Below are positions 21,961 through 30,387 of a stretch of DNA of 64,000 nucleotides, piece by piece. The DNA is from Saitoella complicata NRRL Y-17804 (lineage: Eukaryota > Ascomycota > Saitoellomycetes > Saitoellales > Saitoellaceae). A model generated the notes under the pieces. It saw only the letters and a list, made by a program, of their open reading frames with translations. It was not told the origin of the DNA and searched no databases. Where the stretch lies: the NCBI RefSeq assembly GCF_001661265.1, contig NW_017566993.1, forward strand, positions 434,001 through 498,000, read 5' to 3'. The translations under genes were made by a program, and so were the position numbers. Each line of letters begins with the position of its first letter. Position 1 is the stretch's first letter.

Positions 21961-22423
21961 GATGTATATACGTAGAGGATGTCTGCGAAGTCGATGTTCA
22001 AAATGCGAAATGAACTGGAGCCGTCAAGCTCACGAGTAGGAGTTTTGGATGAACAGCATCCCCGCAATGAGGTGACGGGAGGAGCACCATCGGCAGCAGT
22101 TGCAGTTGTTCGTGTAAATGGACCTTGTGACTCTTTTCGCTTCATATAACCTTAGCGACTGTCAGCTTCCTAGCCCGCTCGGCAATGACTGCCGCGATGG
22201 CCGCACATGACTTCATTTCACGGCTGGCTGCAGCAGAATCGATGGTCAAGAGCTCATGATCAGGAAGTTGCACAGTAGGAAAGAACAAAAGAAGACGAAC
22301 CATGAAGTTGGTAGATTGGAAATAGATGATGTCAGAAGATATCCCAAACAAAAAACAAGTAACGCCCCCCGATATGCCCGAATATATCCCCTTCCAATGT
22401 CCCAAAATATCATCAAGTTCCCC
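21961..22423. other. intergenic, or possible upstream exons of the b5 gene
   Basis: 463 bases between the b5-type gene and the kinase stop. Two minus-strand frames (21915-22145 and 22142-22405) have some protein-like stretches but no family resemblance. I treat this as promoter plus kinase 3' region. Confidence 0.4.
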
Positions 22424-23827
22424 TCAGTCCTTCAAGAACGCCGACTTGAGGACCTGCTGAACAGTAATCCTCTTCGCCGGGTTCATGTAAAGACACCCCC
22501 TCAAGAGATCATCCAACTCCTCTCCCATGAAATCCATGCAAACCCTCGCCCTCTTATGATCGTAGACTTCCGCGATCTTACGGCTCGTACAGATATCCAT
22601 CTTGTACTTCGCCATGATCTCCATCGCAAACTTCCTGAACTCCTCGTTGTACCAGAAGCACCCCTTCTTGACCTTCCTGTTTTTGGCCTTCTCGGGGGAC
22701 TCGAAACGTTCGAGTCCGAACATGTCGCGGAGCATGCAGCCAAATGCCCATACGTCCGCGGGGAACAGGTGATGGTGAGTCGGGTTCGCACTCTTGGTGA
22801 GGCGGGTGCGCTTGGGGTTCTCAGGGTCCTTGGTGTAGGTAGACCAGAACTCAGGAGCAGCAATGAAGCAAGTACCGTAGTACCACCACTTCGGGCCCGT
22901 GGGCTCCCCCGAGAAACGAGAGTGTCCAAAGTCACTCACTCTTGGGATCAACTTGGGAGTTGTTCCAACAGCAGTGGGGACGTGACTGAGGGACAGGAGG
23001 ACGTTCTCCGGTTTGAGATCACCGTGGGCGTACCCAGCTTTGTGGAGTTCACTCAAACCGTTTGCAATACCCTTGAAGATCTCGCGGCAGACAGCCAGAG
23101 TGACCTTGAAGTTGACCTCGTTGAACCATATCTCCGTCTTCGTGGTCGTCAACACAGAGAGATCGAGGTGCATGTAAGGAGAGACCATAATGTGGTACTG
23201 CTCCGTTTCGAAACTGAAGTTCATCACCGCCAAGAACTCAGCCTCTGTCCTCTTCTTCAAGTCTTCCATGATTTCGATCTCGGCCCAGGAATGCTTGCTG
23301 CGCTTACTGGTGAACTTGAGCGCGACGAGATCCTCAGACTCCCAGGGAGAAGCGGAGTCGTTGCTCTGAGGAATAGCTGCACAGACGAAAGCGGTACCTC
23401 CAGTAGCGACAATGTCCAGGACCTCGAGGTCGGAGGACAAGATCGGGTGCGCAAGCGCGTCGGTGAGGTCCGCTTTCAAGTCACCGTACGTCTCGGGGTG
23501 TTTGAGAAGTTTGCGGCAGTCGAACTCCTTCATCATATCCTCAACCTTCTTCTCGCACCTCTTCCTGAGGGCCTTTGGTGTCTCCGCCTTCACCGTCGAG
23601 CCCTTGTCGGAGCAGGTGGAGACGCTGGTGGGGGGCGTACCGGAGGTCTTGCTAAAGAGCCCGTTGGCAGCAGAACCGGTACAAGTAGTCGTGGTAGGAG
23701 CGTTACCTCCCTTAGTCGTACGCGCAACAGTAATCCCAAGACGCCTCAAGATGTTCATCTTCGTGCTGAGCTTCCCGGTGTTGGCGGTGGCGGCGGTGGT
23801 GGGCGTAGTGTTGTTAACGGGAGTCAT
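22424..23827 (-). CDS. serine/threonine protein kinase, non-RD type
   Basis: Single exon, 467 aa. The first 130 residues are Thr/Ala-rich and basic. The kinase domain follows, with the ATP Lys in VALKFTSKRSKHSW, a plausible alpha-C Glu in AEIEIMEDL, the catalytic loop YAHGDLKPENVLL, the metal-binding DFG in VSDFGHSRF, and an APE-like AAPEFW. The Asp of the catalytic loop is present but the usual Arg before it is Gly (HGD for HRD), a non-RD kinase not expected to need activation-loop phosphorylation. The glycine loop is degenerate (ATGGTAFV). I cannot place it in a named subfamily; relatives may be lineage-specific fungal kinases. Confidence 0.85.
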   Translation of the reverse strand: MTPVNNTTPTTAATANTGKLSTKMNILRRLGITVARTTKGGNAPTTTTCTGSAANGLFSKTSGTPPTSVSTCSDKGSTVKAETPKALRKRCEKKVEDMMKEFDCRKLLKHPETYGDLKADLTDALAHPILSSDLEVLDIVATGGTAFVCAAIPQSNDSASPWESEDLVALKFTSKRSKHSWAEIEIMEDLKKRTEAEFLAVMNFSFETEQYHIMVSPYMHLDLSVLTTTKTEIWFNEVNFKVTLAVCREIFKGIANGLSELHKAGYAHGDLKPENVLLSLSHVPTAVGTTPKLIPRVSDFGHSRFSGEPTGPKWWYYGTCFIAAPEFWSTYTKDPENPKRTRLTKSANPTHHHLFPADVWAFGCMLRDMFGLERFESPEKAKNRKVKKGCFWYNEEFRKFAMEIMAKYKMDICTSRKIAEVYDHKRARVCMDFMGEELDDLLRGCLYMNPAKRITVQQVLKSAFLKD

Positions 23828-24887
23828 GATGATAGCGAGAGATAATAGACGATAGAGAGAGGTACTTGAAGGTCTTTGTGGGATGTAAAGCTTAGTCGTA
23901 GTGATGGAAAGTGTGTGTGTATGAGAGTGGACGAAGGTAGGGGATGGCCCTCATTTATCCACGAAGGTCCCAAACGCGTTTGGGACCGGTTGGGCTCTCC
24001 TCCGATCCCAAAGCCCTTCGCGACAAACGTCATGACCATTTTCGGAAATTTAGTAGGATCGGCCGCTAGGTTATAACGCAGACCATTCTCCAGAATTTCC
24101 TAATCCGGCACCTTGAGAGCCTAGCGCGGCGGGAGATGCATGCGCGGACGAGTCACGATTCGGGCTGATGACATGGCTCTAGCGATGCAGAGGAATTTGC
24201 GAATTATTAGCCTAGATATACGGCTTAGATTGCACCCTGGTGTCACTCGCAAGACCGATCGCGCATCCAGGCTATCAAATAGAGGTCCGGATGCACACCG
24301 GATCGATAGCCGCAACGTCAGTGGTTCAACACGCGATCTTCCGTCTGGGTAAAGTCTCTGATCGCAGGCTCTGCTACTAAAAATGAGACTTAAATCGAAG
24401 ATCTGTACCCTTCTCCTTGACTTCGGCGGACTTCAGACAATGGTCCCGAAAGTGCGTGCGTTCATGAAAATGCCAATGAGCAGGCATGTGCCGTCGGCTT
24501 TCGGAATATTCACGTGTTTGTCCAGCAGGCAGCTTGAAAGTAAACCTTCCTACTCATGGCTCCATTTACGGCCTTTCCTTGTTGCCAGGCGTGGCATAGA
24601 CGGCGTTCTTCCCACGCCTTGGACACGTGCGTCTTGCCCATCAGTATTTGAATCACCCTTGCAATGACCGGAGCCAAGAACAAGTAATCCTGCGAGTGTT
24701 GAGTAGTGCATGGTCCACCAGGCAAATGAGCGTATCTATTGTGGGACTGTCGCTACGAACACATGCATGTGACTGCAGTATCACGTGCTCAACAATCACA
24801 AGATCGACGCGATGAAAAACAGTAACTAGATCTTGATTTATGGTATCTTCTGATCCATAATAGCTAATACCTGGTTATATTCAGTGC
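23828..24887. other. 1.06-kb intergenic stretch, no gene seen
   Basis: Between the kinase start and the end of CSN12. It includes the kinase promoter (CT/GT-rich, 23870-23930). The rest has only short open frames on both strands with mixed composition and no family match. No tRNA fold or inverted repeat stood out. Confidence 0.5.
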
Positions 24888-26196
24888 CTACACGATGATG
24901 TTCGCACTCTTCGGAAACGCATCCTTCGCACTCAATACCACCATCCCCTTCTCCCTGGAGATGTAACCCTTCATAGCACCGCGGTATATCTGATTCGCCA
25001 GCTCGCACTCAACTTCTTCAGCATCGATCTGCTCAGGATTGCCACCAGATTCTAACGCCGCCTCTCGCAGTGAGAAATTTACGGCGGCGGCGAATGTGTT
25101 GATCTCCATCCGGCTGGACTTTTCTGAGAGGAGCCAAGTCCGTCGCAGCAGGTTACGGACGCAGACAGCGCGCGCTCTCTCCACAGTCAGGTATGCCCTC
25201 GTCTTCACTAGGTCTGTTTCTGCGTTTGCCAGAGCATTGTCGTACGCGCCTAACCTGCCAAGCCGAAGCGCATCAACGATGGGTTCATACAGCCTTTTCA
25301 GTTCTGGGAACGCTTCAAAGAGAGCTGTCGATGGTAGGCGCGGTTCAGAAAGGAGGAGATTTGTTGGAATCAGGTAGGTCAGGATGCGGGTTTGATTAAC
25401 GGTGTGTGTTGAGAGACATAAGTCAAACGCGCCTGTAAGTTCGGTCGCAGCCTAGATCCGAGTTAGAAACGGTATCCGATACCGACAATTCGAGACGAAC
25501 CTTCTTGTAGTCCTCGTTAAGGAAAGCGATGACTCCGAGGTAGTACTTCCACGTACAGACCTCTCCTCTCCCATACTCCTCCAATTCTGGCAGCTCCGAA
25601 ACATCCACCGCCCGCAGCACATTCTTACACAGCGATAGCTTATTCAGGCGGAAGTATATCTTGAATAACAGAGCAGCAAGAACGTATGTTCCCCATTTAC
25701 GCGACTCGTCGAGCGAAGCGCGGTCAGTGATGCAGGCCGTAAACGCGCGGTTAAGGACTTGGGCTGTTGACTCGAGGTTTTCAGTCTTTCCGCTCTGCTT
25801 GTCCGACTGTATCATTCGTTAGTTCTTCGTATGGAAGTAACCCGATTATCATACCTCAATCGCGATCCATCTGAGGTCTCTGCAGACCGTGTAAAGGACG
25901 GGCAGTATCCACCGTTCCCAACCTGCGCTGCATCCCTTCAGAACTGCCTGTACAACAGCCACCTGCCCCTCGTATGCATCATTGAGATCCTCCCGAACCA
26001 ACAGATCTTTTGCTTTGAGATGCACTGTCACGACTTCAGCCCACGTCCTGTCCTTCACAGCATTCTTCACGTCGTGCTCGAAACTAAGGTCCAGCTCTAC
26101 CGGTAGCGCTCGCAAGCTGAGAGCATCGGCGACGGCGGCACCGTCTTCAGTTTTTGTAGCACTTTGGATATCGGTAAGGAACTCTTCGAAGGACAT
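24888..26196 (-). CDS. CSN12: PCI-domain protein of the Csn12/PCID2 (TREX-2) family
   Basis: Three exons on minus (25855-26196, 25501-25806, 24888-25451), introns 48 and 49 nt, encode 403 aa. The conserved core shows KIYFRLNKLSLCKNVLRAVD, then CTWKYYLGVIAFLNEDYKK, the splice into AATELTGAFDLC, and then TRILTYLIPTNLLL. The C-terminal winged-helix part includes RNLLRRTWLL and ends YRGAMKGYISREKGMVVLS. This is the family of yeast Csn12 and Thp1 and human PCID2. They bind Thp3 or Sac3 and Sem1 in mRNA export, splicing-linked TREX-2 complexes and, for Csn12, the COP9 signalosome. Whether it is strictly Csn12 or Thp1 is uncertain. It is head-to-head with MDM12 across 265 bases. Confidence 0.88.
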
Positions 26197-26461
26197 GATG
26201 AGGTAAGGTCTGGCAAGGGGTGTCTACGTTACCGTGCAGATGCAGCTTCTTTGCCGAATCTGGATAGCGGCTGTCAGATGAGGACTACGTTACAGGAGAC
26301 AGTGAACCCCACGAAAGACCCTGAAGACTATCGACGATGCTCGGGACCTTGGCCGAGTCATATACTCTCGCGAGTTGAACTCAGTGTATCAACTAGACAA
26401 CAGCCCCGGTCCCGCTCCTCGACTCCCGCCCACCAGAACTGCCCGGTCTTGAACATTTATC

Positions 26462-27556
26462 ATGTCAATCGAACTCAACTGGGACAAACTTGACCCGTCA
26501 ATTGCGCTTTCTCTACGAGATATCATAAATGAAAAGTTCTCTTCGCTGCCCCTGCCTAAGTTTATTGGCTCTCTCCATGTCAATTCCTTCGACCTCGGAT
26601 CAACAGCGCCAGAAATTGAGATCACAGACCTTGGAGATCCATATGCAGAATTCTATGAAGACAACTACGACTTAGATCATGATGAGCATGAAAGGAATGC
26701 AGCTGAGGCACATGCGGTGATGGAGTCCAGCACAGAAACAATAAGAGGAAGAGATGCACCGGCACATGCTGCACAGTTGGACAGTGAGGACTTTGACATA
26801 CATTCAACATCAACAGAACCCCCTCCATATGACAACTCACCTCAATCATCACCAGAGAACACACATGGGTTCCCACCACATGTGCCCTCACATGCCCACT
26901 CACATCATTCAACAGCATCTTTATCAGGTATCTTTCCAATGTCTCTACGACAATCAAGCTCGCTGCATTACTTCCACCCCTTTGCTCGGCAAACTGCTGG
27001 CCTCAACTCCGGTCTTTCAACACCCGGATGGGGTGCGCCACGAGCACAATCTCCTGAAGCAAGTGAACCAGATGAGCATGTACGACAAGCAAGACCAAGA
27101 ATGACGCCAGCGGAAGCAGAGACACGACGGAGAGTGGAGGATATTCAGATTGTTGCCAAAGTACGATGGAAAACCAATGCCATTCGGATGTCAATATCGA
27201 CAGAACTGGTGATCAACTACCCTTCAGCAGCCTTCGTCACGCTTCCTCTTTCTCTAACATTGACTTCACTGACCTTTGAGGGTACCGCAATTATTACATG
27301 CATGTCCGGTTCGTCAGGTCGACGCGTACACTTCTGCTTTGTGGAAGAAGGTCATCCTGATGCAGCAATTGGGGCTTCACAAAGCCCAACAGTGGGTGAG
27401 ATCTTGAGAGATATCAAGATTGAGTCAAAAATTGGTGAGAAGGAGAAGGGAGTGCTGAAGAATGTGGTAAAGGTTGAGAGGTTCCTGTTGGAAAGATTAC
27501 GGAGAGTTGTGGATGAAGAGTTTGTGTTCCCAAGCTTCTACACTTTCCTCCTATGA
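26462..27556 (+). CDS. MDM12: ERMES subunit Mdm12
   Basis: Single exon, 364 aa. It starts MSIELNWDKLDPSIALSLR, the hallmark of Mdm12. The SMP lipid-binding domain follows in two parts: SLHVNSFDLGSTAPEIEITDLGDPY near the start and IQIVAKVRWKTNAIRMS to the C-terminus. They are separated by a long Ser/Pro/His-rich loop (about residues 90-230), which is usual in fungi. The end reads LERLRRVVDEEFVFPSFYTFLL. Mdm12 bridges Mmm1 in the ER and Mdm34 and Mdm10 in the mitochondrial outer membrane and carries phospholipids between them. Confidence 0.96.
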   Translation: MSIELNWDKLDPSIALSLRDIINEKFSSLPLPKFIGSLHVNSFDLGSTAPEIEITDLGDPYAEFYEDNYDLDHDEHERNAAEAHAVMESSTETIRGRDAPAHAAQLDSEDFDIHSTSTEPPPYDNSPQSSPENTHGFPPHVPSHAHSHHSTASLSGIFPMSLRQSSSLHYFHPFARQTAGLNSGLSTPGWGAPRAQSPEASEPDEHVRQARPRMTPAEAETRRRVEDIQIVAKVRWKTNAIRMSISTELVINYPSAAFVTLPLSLTLTSLTFEGTAIITCMSGSSGRRVHFCFVEEGHPDAAIGASQSPTVGEILRDIKIESKIGEKEKGVLKNVVKVERFLLERLRRVVDEEFVFPSFYTFLL

Positions 27557-28905
27557 AGCGGTGAGATTTGGGAAAGGCTGGGAGCATACTTGATGAATGC
27601 ACGTAAGCAAATATTGCATAGCAGAAGCTAGGTATTCAGGATATCACCGGTATCAACAATCAATCGCGCCTCTCAACCTTCCTCGTCTCCGCGTCTTCCT
27701 CCCGCCCCACGAAATCTTCTCGGGAACCGCAATAGACTAATTTGACGAGTTCGAGATAGTGCGTGCAAGTTCGACGAGTTCCTTAGTCGAGAACTTCCTC
27801 ACCTCCGCCCTCCCCGACGAAGCGAAGTCGAAGAACCAACCGTTGTCGACGAACTCGTCGCACCGGCTTGTTTCCCAGGTTTCCTTGCCTGACCCTTCAA
27901 TCCTGACTGACCAAAGGAGGAGCGCTGGTGGTGGCAGCCTTTCCGGCGTTCTTGACTTGCTTGAACGCGTGTCCGCACTTCTCGGCAGTTTCGGCGAGCC
28001 ATTAAGTGAGCTTTCTGTCGTTTGCTTTGTAAGAAGCATAGCTGTTTTCCAGAAAATCTGGGAAGAGCGGCCCTTGCCTTGCCATGCTCATCTTTTCCTT
28101 CGAGTTGGGAGTTGGGCTTGTGGAGTCAGAGCCTTTGTTGATCCCGCCGCCGGCCCGCAGCGCTGCTGGTGGGCATGCCAGCTCATGCAGTGTTCTTAGC
28201 CTTAAGTTCAGACGTGGGAAAAAAGAAGGGTTTTAGGTAACTGATATACTCAAAGAGAGGGTTGTATTGTATGAGGATTATATGTGTCACGGACGGGCGT
28301 CAAGACTCCTTATTCAGTAATAACGCTCGTTCACGTTGGCAGACACGAGTCCGGCGGGGTCTATCCAGTGACAGATACCGAAGACTTAGAAGACGTAACC
28401 GAGGTTGAAGGACGCGTTCTGGGTCCATATACCAATCCGTCACGGCCACGCCTGGCCTTGAATCATACGTCCAATTTGAAAGCCTTGTGCGCAGTAATCA
28501 ACGTAAGACGAGATGTTACACAACCTCCTCAAACCTTGACGTGCGCAAGATGTATAAACTTCACAATGAGCGTCGAGCATGTGACGCATGAACACAGAAG
28601 TAAAAACAGACGCATAGATATACGTAGACATGCAATGACGTACATAAGCAGAGCAATAGTGTGAGAACTCGGAGGTGGAAAAGGCTAAAACGATTCCTGG
28701 CACTAAGGTGGTGTAAGGCCTGAGTTATATAGAACCCTCAAACCAAGCTAGTACTAGTCCCAATTGCGTACCGGGACACGTTTTCTAGGACGATGTGCTC
28801 CAGGAAGACAAGGTCCTATATGAGCCTACTAATGTACGATTATGCAGCAAATCTTATAGTGGGCAAAAAGATCCCTTCACATCATCCAAGAACTCCATTG
28901 TTACC
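27557..28905. other. 1.35-kb stretch, at most a weak small gene
   Basis: Between MDM12 and the minus-strand oxidoreductase gene. One minus-strand frame (27737-28039) is treated separately. From 28200 to 28900 I find only short shadow frames; the sequence is AT-richer than the neighbours. Confidence 0.45.
27737..28039 (-). CDS. uncertain small ORF, unknown product
   Basis: A 100-aa frame whose last 50 residues (KETWETSRCDEFVDNGWFFD, then a segment ending STKELVELARTISNSSN) look like real protein. The upstream half is Ser/Arg/Pro-rich. Another minus frame over 27900-28150 also has a protein-like run (AEKCGHAFKQVKNAGKA) interrupted by stops. This could be a spliced small gene I cannot resolve, or the remains of one. 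I do not recognise the family. Confidence 0.25.
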   Translation of the reverse strand: MLLTKQTTESSLNGSPKLPRSADTRSSKSRTPERLPPPALLLWSVRIEGSGKETWETSRCDEFVDNGWFFDFASSGRAEVRKFSTKELVELARTISNSSN

Positions 28906-30015
28906 TCACATCGTAACAACAACCTTCCCACTCGCATTCCTACTCATCAAAATCTCATACCCATCCAAGACCTCCTCCCTCTTCCCAAAACTATGCTTCG
29001 AATCAACCAACACTCTCAACTTCCCCTCCTCCACCATCCGATTCAACCTCTCAAATTTCTCCCTCGTAGGCTTGAGTTGCGAGTACAAGAATTCGCGGGG
29101 TGCGGAGGGGTGTTGCCGTGGTCTAGCCATACTGGAGAACATCGTCGCGAGCATGTCGATGGAGTCTGTCATGGATGACGCGTCGGCGCCGAATGTGATG
29201 TATTTTCCGGTGGGTTTGAGGTAGGCGCAACACCGCCCGTACAACTCGTCGACGCCGACGGTATCGAGGATTAGGTCGAAGTGTTGGTTGGGTTTGCTGT
29301 AGCGGGACCGGAGATCGTCGATGAGACGGGTGGGACTGTTGGTGTAGTCGATTACGTCGTCACCACCTAACTCGATCACCGTACACCCCCTCGCGAAATC
29401 ACAACTTCCCAACACGAAACCCGTCTTCCCCACGATCCCCTTCGCGATCTGAATCGCCATCGAACCGATTCCTCCGCTCGCGCCATTGACAAATACCCGC
29501 TGCCCCTGTTCCAGTTTGCCGTCATCGATGAGAGATTGCAGGGCTATGCTACCCGTCGCTCCCAACCCTGCTGCTTCCTCCATTTTCATGCCCCGCGGGA
29601 GCTTACTCACGCGACACATCTCCAACAGCGCATACGTCCCAAATGTCCCCCTCCCCTCCCTAATCTGCTCCATCAACCCCACGAAACCATACACCGCATC
29701 CCCCACCCGCACACACCTCACCTCCTTTCCCACAACGACCACAGTCCCGGAGCAGTCTAGTTCGGGTGTACACGGTAACTGGACGATTGGTAGCCAACTC
29801 GCAACCATTAGTTTCGAGCTTATGGGGTTGAGGGCGCAGGTGTGGACTTTGATGAGGACTTGGGTTGGGGATGGGAGTTTGAGGGGGAGGGTGGTGAGGA
29901 AAAGAACGTCGGCGGGGTCGCCGTGGGAGTGGAAGGTGTAGGCGCGGTAGGTCGAGGGGAGGTCTGCGCCAGGTGCAGATGCTGTCGAAATACCGTTGCT
30001 GGTGTCGTTTGGCAT
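28906..30015 (-). CDS. quinone oxidoreductase-type MDR protein
   Basis: Single exon, 369 aa from the ATG at 30015; further upstream codons lack family resemblance. Medium-chain dehydrogenase/reductase without zinc ligands. The N-terminal catalytic domain has TQVLIKVHTCALNPISSKLM and PELDCSGTVVVVGKEV. The NADPH-binding motif is GASGGIGSMAIQIAKGI near residue 175, then VIELGGDDVIDYTN. This matches the zeta-crystallin, quinone oxidoreductase and RTN4IP1 group. It probably reduces quinones or enones with NADPH in the cytosol; no targeting peptide is evident from this start. It ends NASGKVVVTM. Confidence 0.88.
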   Translation of the reverse strand: MPNDTSNGISTASAPGADLPSTYRAYTFHSHGDPADVLFLTTLPLKLPSPTQVLIKVHTCALNPISSKLMVASWLPIVQLPCTPELDCSGTVVVVGKEVRCVRVGDAVYGFVGLMEQIREGRGTFGTYALLEMCRVSKLPRGMKMEEAAGLGATGSIALQSLIDDGKLEQGQRVFVNGASGGIGSMAIQIAKGIVGKTGFVLGSCDFARGCTVIELGGDDVIDYTNSPTRLIDDLRSRYSKPNQHFDLILDTVGVDELYGRCCAYLKPTGKYITFGADASSMTDSIDMLATMFSSMARPRQHPSAPREFLYSQLKPTREKFERLNRMVEEGKLRVLVDSKHSFGKREEVLDGYEILMSRNASGKVVVTM

Positions 30016-30387
30016 GGTGAGGTATGTGGAACAGAAACGCGGACTCAGCGGGGATGGATGCTGTCCCGCTGGATATATGGCACCCGCACGGATGAAATTG
30101 GTGCCGTCCCCGAGCGGGCCGCACTGTAGATGACGGATATGACGTTGCAAAGACTCAACACGGGTCGACAGCTGTAATCTGATCGTTCCCGTTCTGACCG
30201 AGGCGGATCTGATCATGTCGTTGAACCCCGACGGGCCGGGGGAAATAAGGTTATCGGCGCGCATGACCCTCGGTGACGTTCAACTTAAACACTTAACACC
30301 AACCAAACAGCTGTTAACGTCCTTTCCGTCGCAATTTCTCTGCTCTTCTGCTATTACCATTGTTCATTCCGCACGTCCGTTCCCATC
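30016..30387. other. divergent intergenic region
   Basis: 372 bases between the oxidoreductase and the SAP-domain gene. A CATATAT box on the minus strand near 30070 may serve the oxidoreductase. No other element recognised. Confidence 0.45.

Noticed and set aside
22256-23845. 529-codon plus-strand frame opposite the kinase
   Set aside because: Exactly overlaps the kinase gene on the other strand and has no recognisable motif; caused by the kinase codon usage.
23828-24887. Gene-poor stretch examined for a transposon or virus-derived remnant
   Set aside because: No terminal repeats, target-site duplication, or reverse-transcriptase, transposase or capsid-like motifs seen.
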